From contig FP929036.1 of NCBI GenBank assembly GCA_000209815.1, positions 2,946,650 through 3,010,649 on the forward strand: DNA of 64,000 nucleotides. The letters run 5' to 3'. Shown in pieces: positions 55,260 through 64,000 of this stretch. The position numbers and the translations under genes were made by a program. The DNA is from Butyrivibrio fibrisolvens 16/4 (GTDB taxonomy: Bacteria > Bacillota > Clostridia > Lachnospirales > Lachnospiraceae). The notes below the pieces were generated by a model. The model made no database searches. It had not been told where the DNA came from and saw nothing but the letters and a program-made list of their open reading frames with translations. Numbering within the stretch: the first letter of the stretch is position 1; each line of letters starts with the position of its first letter.

Positions 55260-57610
55260 TATATATTATTTAATTTAGTTTCGTATTCCTTATTAGCTCT
55301 CTTATTTTTGAAGAAGCCTACGATTACGCCGCCTAGTCCGCGGAAGAAATGTCCGTTAACCATTGTTACGATGGATTCTGTCATTTCGCGGGATACGGCT
55401 CCGCCTGTCATCTTACTCATTGCTCTAAATGGCATATTGTAGATGAACATAATGTTAAGATCAGGAATACCCTTCTCGTAAGACTGATCAAGCTTACTCT
55501 TTAAGAACTTATAAACTAATCTTGCAAGTCCACTCTTTGCATCCTTCATCTGGCAGAAGGCATCGTTAATATCAAGTGGCCCTACCTTTTCCTCTACAAG
55601 AGGCTTCGCATAAAGCTTTTCAAACTCCTCGTAGTGAACGTTTCGAACCTTTCCTGACTTGTAGCTAGGAAGTGTTTCGATATCGTATGGAAGCTCTGTG
55701 ATAGTACCTGCCTTTGAGATAGTACCTGTAAGCTTAATATCTACTACGCTGGCACCAACATAAATCTGGTACTCACCGCCTTCGATTTCCCACTTGTTTG
55801 AAACAGTTGAGAAATATCGGAAGGTCTTGTCATCAAATGGAATCTCTACATCCACTGACTCTCCAGCCTTAATCCAAACCTTCTTGAAGCCCTTCAGCTC
55901 CTTCTTAGGACGGATAAGTCCTGTCTGCTCCTTACCAACATAAATCTGTGCAATCTCTGCACCATCGCGCTTACCCGTGTTTGTAATTGTGAATTTAACA
56001 CCGTTTTCTGAAACTGTAAGTGCGCTATATTCAAATGTGGTATAGCTAAGTCCAAATCCAAATGGGAACTGAACTGCAACCTCTGCTGTATCGTAATAAC
56101 GATATCCAATGAATGGTCCCTCGCGATACTGAAGATTTCTCTTCTCTGTACCTGCATAATTAACTATTGAACAATCCGCATATGCGAATGGATATGACTC
56201 GGAAAGCTTTCCTGTTGGAATCTCCTTACCAGTGATGATATCAAGGATGGCGCTTGCTCCAGCCTGTCCTGTAAGATATCCGTGAAGGAGTCCCTGTAAT
56301 TTATCAAGCCAAGGCATCTTTACAGATGAACCTGCACTCATAACACCTACTATATGCTTATTTGCAACTGCTAGGCTCTCTAATTCCTTAATCTGATACT
56401 CAGGAACGTCGATTGACATTCTGTCTCCGCCCTCAGACTCTGCAATTTCATCAAGTCCGAAGAAGAATAAAACAACATCTGCCTCAGATGGATTTTCTAC
56501 AACTGTAAGGTCGTAGTTCTTAATCTGATCTGCGATTGTCTCAACCTTTGTTGAATTAACCTGTGAACTACCTGAGCCCTGATAACGAGGCTTCTCCACA
56601 AATGGTCCTTTCAGACATACCTTTGCGCCAGCCTTGAGAGGAAGAATATCCTCATCATTCTTAAGAAGAACTGCTGAATTAATAAGAGCCTCCTTAGCAA
56701 TAGCGTGATGGGCTTCTTTATCGAATCCCTTTGTATGATCGTTATCCTTGAAATATATAGCAGCCTCTATAACAGGAAGAATAGCTTTATCAATTTCCTC
56801 CTCAGTGATGCGTCCATCCTCTACAGCAGCTAAAAGCTCTCTTGCAGAATCAAGACCAGGGTTTGGCATTTCTACGTTTGACTGACACTTAACACCAGCA
56901 ACATGGTCGTTACTTGCGCCCCAGTCTGTAACAACGATGCCATCAAAGCCCCACTCATTTCTAAGGATATCTACTAACAAGTGCTCGTTTTCATTAGCAT
57001 ACTTGCCATTTACCTCGTTGTAGGCTGACATAATTGTCTTTGCCCCACCTTCCTTAACAGCAATCTCGAATGCTGTAAGGTAAATCTCACGAAGTGTACG
57101 CTCATCAACAACAGCGTTCATTGCCATTCTGCGATACTCACGAGAGTTTACTGCAAAATGCTTTGGACAAGAATAAACGTGCTTGCTCTGAATGCCTCGT
57201 ACATAAGCTGCTGCCATCTTTCCAGCAAGGATTGGGTCCTCGCTAAAATATTCAAAATTACGTCCGCATAAAGGTGAGCGCTTCATATTAAGACCAGGTC
57301 CTAAAAGAACGTCTACATTCTGTGCAACTGCCTCTTCACCAAGAGCTGCACCTATTTTCTCGCCTATTTCTGGATCCCAGCTGTTTGCCACTGTGGCAGC
57401 TGTTGGGAAGCAGGTAGCTGGAAGTGATGCGTTAAGACCGAGATGATCTCCAGCTCCCTCCTGACGACGCAATCCGTGTGGTCCGTCAGAAAATGTGATT
57501 GAATTAACCCCTAAACGTGGAATATCACGAGATTCCCATTCGTTTTTACCGCTAAGAAGTGCGGCCTTCTCCATCAATGTAAGCTTTGAAATAATTTCTT
57601 TAGCGTCCAT
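55259..57610 (-). CDS. GH3 beta-glucosidase/xylosidase, intracellular
   Basis: The 783-residue protein has no signal peptide. The domains are in the usual order: barrel (FSDGPHGLRRQEG; LLGPGLNMKRSPLCGRNFEYFSEDP in parts; KHFAVNSREYRRM; nucleophile in VVTDWGASNDH), the C-domain (NSAVLLKNDEDILPL; GSGSSQVNSTK), and a fibronectin-III-like domain (TNTGKRDGAEIAQIYVG). A C-terminal extension of about 120 residues (FEKLYAKPL to the end) is not assigned. The start has GGAGGA 6 nt upstream. It likely hydrolyses imported oligosaccharides. Confidence 0.93.
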   Translation of the reverse strand: MDAKEIISKLTLMEKAALLSGKNEWESRDIPRLGVNSITFSDGPHGLRRQEGAGDHLGLNASLPATCFPTAATVANSWDPEIGEKIGAALGEEAVAQNVDVLLGPGLNMKRSPLCGRNFEYFSEDPILAGKMAAAYVRGIQSKHVYSCPKHFAVNSREYRRMAMNAVVDERTLREIYLTAFEIAVKEGGAKTIMSAYNEVNGKYANENEHLLVDILRNEWGFDGIVVTDWGASNDHVAGVKCQSNVEMPNPGLDSARELLAAVEDGRITEEEIDKAILPVIEAAIYFKDNDHTKGFDKEAHHAIAKEALINSAVLLKNDEDILPLKAGAKVCLKGPFVEKPRYQGSGSSQVNSTKVETIADQIKNYDLTVVENPSEADVVLFFFGLDEIAESEGGDRMSIDVPEYQIKELESLAVANKHIVGVMSAGSSVKMPWLDKLQGLLHGYLTGQAGASAILDIITGKEIPTGKLSESYPFAYADCSIVNYAGTEKRNLQYREGPFIGYRYYDTAEVAVQFPFGFGLSYTTFEYSALTVSENGVKFTITNTGKRDGAEIAQIYVGKEQTGLIRPKKELKGFKKVWIKAGESVDVEIPFDDKTFRYFSTVSNKWEIEGGEYQIYVGASVVDIKLTGTISKAGTITELPYDIETLPSYKSGKVRNVHYEEFEKLYAKPLVEEKVGPLDINDAFCQMKDAKSGLARLVYKFLKSKLDQSYEKGIPDLNIMFIYNMPFRAMSKMTGGAVSREMTESIVTMVNGHFFRGLGGVIVGFFKNKRANKEYETKLNNI

Positions 57611-57630
57611 AAATCCTCCATCTATAGTCC

Positions 57631-57713
57631 GGCAGTTACGCTCTCAAGCCTTAGTGTCACTCCGTCGCGAGATTGGCTCCTTGAGTAACACTAAGAGCTT
57701 GATATCTACTGCC
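57631..57713 (-). promoter_or_regulatory. Structured leader element, copy 1 (before GH3 gene)
   Basis: Nested stems are GGCAGT/ACTGCC (57631-57636, 57708-57713), TCAAGC/GCTTGA (57644-57649, 57697-57702), and a 12-bp stem (57651-57662 with 57683-57694). The 20-nt loop (57663-57682) is nearly identical to copy 2, while the 12-bp stem differs by compensated changes. It ends 20 nt before the GH3 ATG. Confidence 0.65.
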
Positions 57714-57751
57714 TCATCAAAAGATATTATTAATCTACCATGGAATAAAAA

Positions 57752-57777
57752 ACAAGTTGCCCGTCAGGACAACTTGT
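57752..57777 (-). terminator. Terminator of the histidine kinase gene
   Basis: An 11-bp stem (ACAAGTTGCCC with GGACAACTTGT, one mismatch-like G-U) is followed by TTTTTTATT on the minus strand. Confidence 0.75.
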
Positions 57778-57799
57778 CATTTATTCGTGATAACTTGCA

Positions 57800-59161
57800 T
57801 TATTTTTTTACAGATAGCAAAACCTTTACCTTGAACCAGCCATCATCATAGCTGCAATTCATAGCACCGCCATACTTTTCTGCCACCTGATTGATTGATT
57901 TAAGACCAAAGCCATGTTTGACATTATCTTTTTGGTAGTGCGAGGAAGATTGTTGCTTTTAAATATTCTGCGTTTCTGGCTGCTTCGTAAGCGCACATTT
58001 GCACTTTCCGAATAGTTCTCGCATTCTATTATTATAAATTGATTACGTGAATGTACTGACATGGTAATCAGTCTTTTTTCCAAATCCTCTACTTGCTGTG
58101 TAGCCTCGATGGCATTATCCAGGATATTTCCAAAAAGAGAACAAATATCTTTTACGTGAATATCTGCCAGCAAATCACCATCCACCATTGCATTTAAAGT
58201 GATATTCTTCTTCTGGCATTGCAGACTCTTTGTAGTAAGAATAACATCCAATACCTTATTTCCAGTGTTCATAAAGGATTCCTGAATGGCAATGGCCTGC
58301 TCCATATCCTCTAGAACCTCTGCACGACGATTAGGATCATCCTCATTTTTAAGAGCCATTACATAATGCTTCATATCGTGCATTTCCTTGCGAAGTGCCT
58401 CGGAATTATCAACAGCAAGCTTGTACTGTTCATACTGGCGCTGGAATAGCTGATTGATGGCAGTACTCTCATTCTTTAGAACCATCTCGTTTCGACGTCC
58501 CATCTCTGTCATCAGCATCAGCATGCCTCCGAAGTCAACAAGGGTTCTGACATACAGCATATTTTCTGTTGCTGAAAAAGGAGTCTTTGTTGTAATGAAA
58601 CTAATATTTGAAATAATAAAAGCTCCTACACCGGTGATTACGACACTGACAAGCTCCTTTGTATTAACATTCAGGTTGCGATTTGGGGTGATGTTTCCAC
58701 GTTCTACATTGAAATAAATAATATATGTGCATAAAAAGGTGATGAACATAACACAAAAGGATGCATCAAATGACTCCCTGTGTTCAAATCTGACCAACCA
58801 CACATATAGCTGCTTATACAGACTGGCTGCAAATTCTGCCAAAACAAAGGCATGGGTAGTAATAACTCCACAGTCCTTTGGCTTTATATCAAGCACCAGG
58901 TAAAGTGAAAGATACATCAGCCCAACTGCCCCCATCATTGTAATAATCCAAAAATGATAATGGCAAAATACCCGCTATAAACTGAAATACCACCTGAATC
59001 AAAAGGGCTCCTATGCATTGCATTACAAAGGTTCTGCCGTGGTATTTCCTCTTATAAATATTAAAATAAACAAATACCGCCAGCCATTCGGCAATAGCGG
59101 TAAATAATCTTGGTGTATCCTGCAAATTGGCAGGATTAAGAAATGCACTAAAATTCATCAT
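57800..59161 (-). pseudogene. GHKL-family sensor histidine kinase, two single-base indels
   Basis: With one T removed near 58954 and one A added near 57929 the protein is 453 residues. The N-terminal half has about six membrane helices. The C-terminal half has a kinase region (MHDMKHYVMALKNEDD, with the phospho-acceptor His), the N-box NILDNAIEATQQ and HGFGLKSINQVAEKYGG. This is the AgrC/NatK-like layout of kinases that act on LytTR regulators. Its gene lies 5 bp after the regulator gene. Confidence 0.85.
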
Positions 59162-59166
59162 CTCTC

Positions 59167-59871
59167 CTATAATATATCCTCAGTCAGTGCTGCCATAAAC
59201 TCCTTTTTACGGGCTCGACTAATGGGTAAAACCACCCCATTTGTAAGCACTACTTCTTCTTTTTGAACTGCCTCAACATATGAAAGATTCACCACATATG
59301 CATTGTGGCATTTGCTGAAACCATGCACTGAAAGCATCTCCTCAAAACGCTTTAGTGGTCCTGCAGTAACATAATCCTGGTCGCTACAATGTAAGATAAC
59401 ATTATTTCTCTGGCTTTCTATATAGTGCACTGTATCGCAATCAAGCTTAATCTGTTTGTCATCCACAGAGACCTTCATATAAACATGATTTTGCTTAGCC
59501 TGCACACGCTGAGTAGCCTTCACAAAAAGCTGCTCAAACTGTGTATAAGGTACTGGCTTTAAAACATAACCTAATGCATCTACTGCATAACCCTGCACAG
59601 CATACTGTACCGTAGAAGTAATAAAAATAATGATTACATCGGAATCCACCTTGCGAATCTTTTCCGCAGCAGCCATTCCATCTAAATGCTTCATCTGAAT
59701 ATCTAGTAGAATAATGTCAAACTGCCCTTTGTAATCATCCACCAAATCTATTCCATCTGGAAGATATGATATGGAAAACTCCTCATTATGTTCCTTGCCA
59801 TATTTATTTATGTAGTTCTTTAATAATGCGGCCTGCTCGGCCTCGTCCTCAACTATACATACATTAATCAT
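59167..59871 (-). CDS. LytTR-family response regulator
   Basis: ATG 59871 gives 234 residues and places the receiver start correctly (INVCIVEDEAEQAALL). The phospho-Asp is in ILLDIQMKHLDGM, with the conserved Lys in VLKPVPYTQFEQ. The C-terminal LytTR DNA-binding domain has YIESQRNNVILH and HNAYVVNLSYVEAV. LytTR proteins bind pairs of direct repeats about two helix turns apart, like the TTGCCA repeats in the surface island; whether it binds them is untested. Confidence 0.93.
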   Translation of the reverse strand: MINVCIVEDEAEQAALLKNYINKYGKEHNEEFSISYLPDGIDLVDDYKGQFDIILLDIQMKHLDGMAAAEKIRKVDSDVIIIFITSTVQYAVQGYAVDALGYVLKPVPYTQFEQLFVKATQRVQAKQNHVYMKVSVDDKQIKLDCDTVHYIESQRNNVILHCSDQDYVTAGPLKRFEEMLSVHGFSKCHNAYVVNLSYVEAVQKEEVVLTNGVVLPISRARKKEFMAALTEDIL

Positions 59872-60001
59872 GCTTATAAAATACAGCAAAATCTTTTTAT
59901 ACGCAAGAAGTACCCATCAGATTAGTTAACACTATAAACGTTTTACGGGAAAAACCGCCCATTGTATGCGCTTTGCGCGGTGGCGGGCTGTGGTAATAAA
60001 A

Positions 60002-60031
60002 AAACAGCCTAGCATTAAAGCTAGACTGTTT
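60002..60031 (-). terminator. Terminator of the prfA operon
   Basis: A 12-bp stem with one mismatch (AAACAGcCTAGC with GCTAGaCTGTTT, 6-nt loop) is followed by seven T on the minus strand, 6 bp after the prfA stop. A second GC-rich hairpin lies at about 59955-59990. Confidence 0.75.
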
Positions 60032-60036
60032 TTATA

Positions 60037-61110
60037 TTACTTGTCATTCATCTTTGCAAGCTTAGCAGCCTGATCTGCGGCAATGAGGGCATCGAGGATT
60101 TCCTGGATGTCTCCGTCCATAATCTTATCAAGCTTGTAAAGTGTAAGGTTGATACGATGGTCTGTAACACGTCCCTGTGGGAAGTTGTATGTACGAATCT
60201 TCTCCGCACGATCACCAGTACCAATCTGTGAGCGGCGCTCTGCTGCCTCAGCATCCTGCTGCTTCTGTAACTCTAAATCGTAAAGCTTTGCACGAAGGAG
60301 TGCGAAAGCCTTTTCCTTATTCTGAAGCTGTGACTTTTCTGTCTGGCTGTAGATAACAATGCCAGTTGGGTAGTGAGTAAGACGAACAGCTGAGTCTGTT
60401 GTATTGACACACTGACCACCGTTACCAGAAGCACGCATTACGTCTATACGAATATCCTTTTCCTCAATCTGAATATCAACTTCCTCTGCCTCTGGCATAA
60501 CTGCTACTGAGCAAGTAGATGTCTGGATACGTCCCTGTGACTCTGTCTCTGGAACACGCTGTACACGGTGTACACCTGACTCGTACTTAAGGATAGAATA
60601 AGCACCTGTTCCCTTAACCATGAACTCGATGTTCTTCATACCACCGATACCTGTCTCATCTGCCTCAAGAAGCTCTACCTTCCAGCCACGAGACTCTACA
60701 TAATGTACGTACATACGATAAATCTCTGCTGCGAAAAGTGCTGCCTCTTCACCGCCGGCACCTGCACGAATTTCAACGATAACGTTCTTGTCATCATTAG
60801 GATCCTTTGGAAGAAGTAAAATCTTGAGCTCCTGCTCTAATCTCTCAACCTCTGCCTTTGACTCGTTTAACTCTTCCTTTGCAAGCTCCTTCATCTCTTC
60901 ATCAGTCTCTTCATCTAAAAGAGCAAGTGAATCCTCAATGTTCTGCTTGTGAGATGTATACTGCTTATAAGCCTCTACGATAGGTGCAAGCTCTGCCTGC
61001 TCCTTCATGAGGGCTCTAAATCTTGCATTATCATTGGCAACATCTGGCTCAGAAAGTAAATTCATTACTTCCTCATATCTTAAAACTAAATCTTCTAATC
61101 TATCGAACAC
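60037..61110 (-). CDS. prfA: Peptide chain release factor 1
   Basis: The 357-residue length is standard. The GGQ motif sits in [19 protein letters not shown], and the codon-recognition region reads [13 protein letters not shown]. The start is GTG 61110 behind GGAGG. It follows prmC, whose product methylates the GGQ glutamine. The Cys after GGQ is unusual, but the fold is intact. Confidence 0.95.
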   Translation of the reverse strand: MFDRLEDLVLRYEEVMNLLSEPDVANDNARFRALMKEQAELAPIVEAYKQYTSHKQNIEDSLALLDEETDEEMKELAKEELNESKAEVERLEQELKILLLPKDPNDDKNVIVEIRAGAGGEEAALFAAEIYRMYVHYVESRGWKVELLEADETGIGGMKNIEFMVKGTGAYSILKYESGVHRVQRVPETESQGRIQTSTCSVAVMPEAEEVDIQIEEKDIRIDVMRASGNGGQCVNTTDSAVRLTHYPTGIVIYSQTEKSQLQNKEKAFALLRAKLYDLELQKQQDAEAAERRSQIGTGDRAEKIRTYNFPQGRVTDHRINLTLYKLDKIMDGDIQEILDALIAADQAAKLAKMNDK

Positions 61111-61163
61111 GCTAAAACCTCCATGTTGTATTTCAAAATTACTAATATCTATATCAAAAGACC

Positions 61164-61994
61164 CTATAAGTGTCCTTTAACTACTCTGTCATTTCCTGCC
61201 AAATCCTGTACTACCTCTACATCCTTGAAACCAGCATCAGTAAACAGTTTTGAAACATCCTGCCCCTGATCATATCCGATTTCTACTAGTAGCCAGCCAC
61301 CTTCATTAAGATAATCCTGTGCAGAAGCTGTAATCCTTCTGTAGAAAAGCAAACCGTCCTCTGTGCCATCCAAAGCAAGGCGTGGTTCGTGGTCCTTTAC
61401 CTCTACAGCAAGCCCCTCAACAACTGCTGTTGGGATGTATGGTGGATTAGAAACGATAGCATTAAATCTGCCCTGGACACCAGTAAATAAATCGCCCTTT
61501 TCAAAGGCAACCTTTTTACCGACGATACGTGTGCCATTTTCTCTGGCAACCACAAGTGCATCCTCAGAAATATCAACACCAATTCCTGAGAGCCCCTGTC
61601 CGAGAGCAACAAGAGAAATAATAACACATCCGCTGCCAGTACACAAATCTAAAACGTGACTTCCAGAAGGAATGACCTTTAAAGCCTCCTCCACAAGTGT
61701 CTCTGTGTCCTGTCTAGGAATGAGTACATGCTCATTAACCCAGAATGTAAGTCCCATAAAATCCTGCTCACCTGTAATATGCTGGAGTGGCACATGGCTG
61801 GCACGTCTAAGCAGGACCTCCTTATATTTGTACAATGTATTCTCTGGTATTTCCTCGCTCTGTTTTAGGAAATACTGAGCCTTTGTGATGCCGCTGACAA
61901 AAGATAGCAAAAGCCAAGCGTCTATCTTAGCATCTAAAATGTCTTCTGATTCAAGTAAAAGAATTCCTTTGTTTAACGCCTCTTTAAACGTCAT
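61164..61994 (-). CDS. prmC: Release factor glutamine methyltransferase
   Basis: ATG 61994 overlaps the end of the DUF1385 gene, with AAGGAG upstream; this gives 276 residues. The SAM site is [16 protein letters not shown] and the catalytic motif SNPPYIP. It methylates the GGQ Gln of RF1 and RF2, and its neighbour prfA is the target. Confidence 0.95.
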   Translation of the reverse strand: MTFKEALNKGILLLESEDILDAKIDAWLLLSFVSGITKAQYFLKQSEEIPENTLYKYKEVLLRRASHVPLQHITGEQDFMGLTFWVNEHVLIPRQDTETLVEEALKVIPSGSHVLDLCTGSGCVIISLVALGQGLSGIGVDISEDALVVARENGTRIVGKKVAFEKGDLFTGVQGRFNAIVSNPPYIPTAVVEGLAVEVKDHEPRLALDGTEDGLLFYRRITASAQDYLNEGGWLLVEIGYDQGQDVSKLFTDAGFKDVEVVQDLAGNDRVVKGHL

Positions 61995-62918
61995 CTGAAC
62001 CGAACTCCTTCTTCTGAAAACCTTTCCAATCAAATATCGCTTCTACTGAAGCAATTCCTACCTCTATCATATCATCATCTGGCTCCATAACGGTAAGTTT
62101 TTGTAGCCATAAGCCAGGAGCTGAAATGATATTTACAAAACCATTGTCGTATCTTCCTGCAAGTCTGATGAATTCGTAAGATATACCTGCAATAACTGGA
62201 ATAAGTAAAAGACGAGCTATAAGCTTTATCCAGGTATTATCAAAGCTGATAAACATAAAAACAAAAACTGAAATAATAAATACTATAAAAATGAAGCTTG
62301 TACCACATCTTTTATGAAATCTTGTGGAAATTCTCACGTTTTCGACTGTAAGTGGCTTACCTGACTCCACACAATTAATGCATTTATGCTCTGCCCCGTG
62401 GTACATAAAGGTGCGCTTGATATCCTCCATTCTGGAAATCACCATAATATATATAATAAATATGGTGATGCGGATGATACCTTCAACAAATGCAATAAGC
62501 GGCTGAGATGAAACAAATTTATTTAATCCTAAGGAAATAAAATATGGCAATGCAAAGAAAATACCAAGAGCCAATACGAAAGAAAGCACCAGTGTGCCTC
62601 CCATTTCGGCTTTTTCTTTTCTTTCTACCTTTTTAACTCCTCAGCTGTAAGCTTTGTTTTGTCCACGGAATCTTCTTCATCCTCAAAGTATTCTGCAGAC
62701 TGCATCAAACTGCCTAATCCTATTACAAGGGAATCTACAAAAGAAACCATCCCCCTGATAATAGGAATCTTGCGCCATATATCGTTAATCTTTTTTGTGT
62801 TCTTTATTTCTACGGCTATCTCTTTGTCTGGCTTGCGCACTGCAACAGCATACTGATTGCCATTGCGCATCATAACGCCTTCCATTACCGCCTGACCGCC
62901 TATACCTGAATATTTCAT
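61984..62918 (-). pseudogene. DUF1385 membrane protein, single frameshift
   Basis: Adding one A near 62632 restores a 311-residue protein. The start GIGGQAVMEGVMMRNGNQYAVAVRKP, read in two parts, is the DUF1385 signature. The C-terminal half has about four membrane helices and GAEHKCINCVE with two Cys residues. The family usually sits between rpmE and prmC/prfA in Clostridia, as here. Function is unknown. Confidence 0.88.
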
Positions 62919-62951
62919 AAAAACCGCCTCTTGTTTACGCTAACACGGAAA

Positions 62952-62977
62952 AAGGGCTGAGACGAATCTCAACCCTT
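62952..62977 (-). terminator. Terminator after rpmE
   Basis: An 11-bp stem with one mismatch (AAGGGcTGAGA with TCTCAaCCCTT) and a 4-nt loop is followed by five T on the minus strand. Confidence 0.7.
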
Positions 62978-62995
62978 AAAAGTCCATAAAACAAA

Positions 62996-63202
62996 CTACT
63001 TTGCGTCAATACCGTACTTCTTATTGAACTTGTCAATACGTCCACGAGCCTGTGTAGCTTTCTGCTGGCCTGTGTAGAATGGATGACACTTTGAACAAAT
63101 TTCTACGTGGATGCTCTCCTTTGTAGAACCTGTAACGAATGTGTTACCACAGTTACATGTTACTGTAGCCTGATAATAATCTGGATGGATACCCTGTCTC
63201 AT
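62996..63202 (-). CDS. rpmE: 50S ribosomal protein L31 (zinc-binding type)
   Basis: The 68-residue protein begins [22 protein letters not shown]. The four Cys (C-x-C and C-x-x-C) form the zinc site of the C+ type L31. It ends with [11 protein letters not shown] promoter and a leader hairpin lie upstream. Confidence 0.97.
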   Translation of the reverse strand: MRQGIHPDYYQATVTCNCGNTFVTGSTKESIHVEICSKCHPFYTGQQKATQARGRIDKFNKKYGIDAK

Positions 63203-63253
63203 TGATTTTCACCTCTCATTTAATAAATGTTTACAATTTCCAACTGTAAGTAT

Positions 63254-63332
63254 AGCTGTTTAAATGCGAGGGTCTCGCATTTCATCCCGATTAACAGCTC
63301 TAGTATTGTAGCATGTATTTTTTTTAATGCAA
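63254..63332 (-). promoter_or_regulatory. rpmE promoter and leader hairpin
   Basis: On the minus strand TTGCAT (63327-63332) and TACAAT (63305-63310) are 16 bp apart. The transcript would start near 63298 and fold at once: AGCTGTT/AACAGCT (63254-63260, 63293-63299) enclosing AATGCGAG/CTCGCATT (63263-63270, 63274-63281). L31 leaders with autoregulatory hairpins are known in Firmicutes; assignment to a known family was not tested. Confidence 0.55.
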
Positions 63333-63336
63333 CCTA

Positions 63337-64000
63337 TTATTTAATTTTTCTAAATCTAAAGAAGATAGCACCTGCAGCAAGTACAATAGCTGCTCCAATA
63401 AGAGCTAAAATAGCCTTTACTGCTCCTGAAAGACCTGTTTCTACAGCAGCTTCTGGAACCTGCTCATCAGCGATTACCTCTTCAGTATCCTCATTGCTCT
63501 CTACTGCTTCTTCTACATCAGCAGCTGTGTCTTCTGTCTCAGTCTCTACTGATTCTACAGTCTCCTCATCCTCTGCTACTTCCTCCTCAGAAGGCTCTTC
63601 GACATTTATTGTAGCTGGCTTCTTTGTAGAAGGCTTTACAACAGCTGGCTTTGTAGCCTCACCTGCAAGAGGTGTCTGTGCATCAGCTATTGTAACAGAT
63701 GTCTGAGCAGCTGTCTGCTGTGGATTAGATGATGATGCTCCACCAGTGCTTGATGAACCACCCGAAGACTGTCCACCTGAAGGCTGGCTTCCTGAACCTG
63801 AAGGAGCTGGAGCTGGGGCTGGGGTTGGCGTTGGAGCTGGTTCATAGCCCTTTACATAAACAGCCTCTGTAATACCCTTGTTTGTAGGAGTAGCCTTTAC
63901 CATAAATCCTTCGTCATCAAATGTAAGCTTATCTAAGCAAACCTCTCTATGATATCCAAATCCACCAGAAACCTGGCCAAGTGGAGTCATAAATCTGTGA
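63337..64000 (-). CDS. C-terminal part of an anchored GH43 glycosidase (runs off the window)
   Basis: The frame is open to 64000, so only the last ~221 residues are seen. PLGQVSGGFGYHREVCLDKL resembles the end of a GH43 barrel. Then come a short beta segment, a Pro/Thr/Ser linker, TIADAQTPLAGEATKP, an acidic spacer, and a C-terminal membrane helix with RFRK. The enzyme is probably secreted and attached to the cell surface. The TPLAG motif resembles the PLAGG segments of the proteins at 24563 and 45102. Confidence 0.65.
   Translation of the reverse strand, partial: HRFMTPLGQVSGGFGYHREVCLDKLTFDDEGFMVKATPTNKGITEAVYVKGYEPAPTPTPAPAPAPSGSGSQPSGGQSSGGSSSTGGASSSNPQQTAAQTSVTIADAQTPLAGEATKPAVVKPSTKKPATINVEEPSEEEVAEDEETVESVETETEDTAADVEEAVESNEDTEEVIADEQVPEAAVETGLSGAVKAILALIGAAIVLAAGAIFFRFRKIK

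Noticed and set aside
1-64000. tRNA or rRNA genes
   Set aside because: I saw no cloverleaf or rRNA-like sequence on either strand. A tRNAscan run would settle it.

Overview
The window looks like a chromosomal contig of an AT-rich Lachnospiraceae bacterium, probably near Butyrivibrio/Pseudobutyrivibrio. This is inferred from Firmicutes gene order (ecfA-ecfT-truA-rplM-rpsI; rpmE-DUF1385-prmC-prfA), SipW-type and sortase surface systems, and several plant-polysaccharide glycosidases. Most genes are on the minus strand.

1-7931: an integrative mobilizable element (IME) inserted in the 3' end of rpsI. A 17-bp direct repeat (54-70 and 7915-7931) covers the last rpsI codons. The element carries a tyrosine integrase, a divergent XRE/excisionase-like switch, a RepA-like helicase with a probable antisense RNA in its leader, a MobV relaxase with an oriT-like double hairpin, and LysR/YeiH/ArsR cargo.

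7917-20278: housekeeping region. It holds rpsI, rplM, an inserted modular GH43 arabinosidase/xylosidase, truA, ecfT, a fused ecfA1A2, trmL, an aminotransferase, an Lrp regulator, an AIR-synthase-like protein, a VanW protein and two small or hypothetical membrane proteins.

20321-50395: a surface-structure island. Cluster A (22211-33061) holds a VWA tip adhesin, an LPFTG pilin, four SipW/TasA-like or anchored proteins plus a Cna-like protein, and a single protein that joins a SipW-type signal peptidase to a class B sortase. Cluster B (36040-50244) has a paralogous SipW-substrate module followed by a classical pilus operon (fibro-slime adhesin, LPFTG pilin, two class C sortases, minor pilin). 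All three operon heads carry the same direct repeat, TTGCCA-N14-TTGCCA, 28-29 nt upstream of a -10-like hexamer; a fourth, reversed copy precedes the surface-protein gene at 20321-22078. Between the clusters lie a PD-(D/E)XK-like nuclease gene flanked by two arrays of 51-bp palindromes, a small membrane protein and a flavodoxin.

50498-59871: a GT2 glycosyltransferase, a membrane-bound domain-permuted GH3, a GtrA-like protein, a second GH3, and a GHKL/LytTR two-component system. Two copies of a covarying stem-loop sit just upstream of the GH3 and GtrA start codons.

60002-64000: prfA, prmC, DUF1385 and rpmE, then the 3' end of a wall- or membrane-anchored GH43 enzyme that runs off the window.

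About 17 single-base indels in A/T runs split otherwise intact genes. Coordinates below are for the reconstructed genes; I think sequencing or assembly error is the most likely cause.
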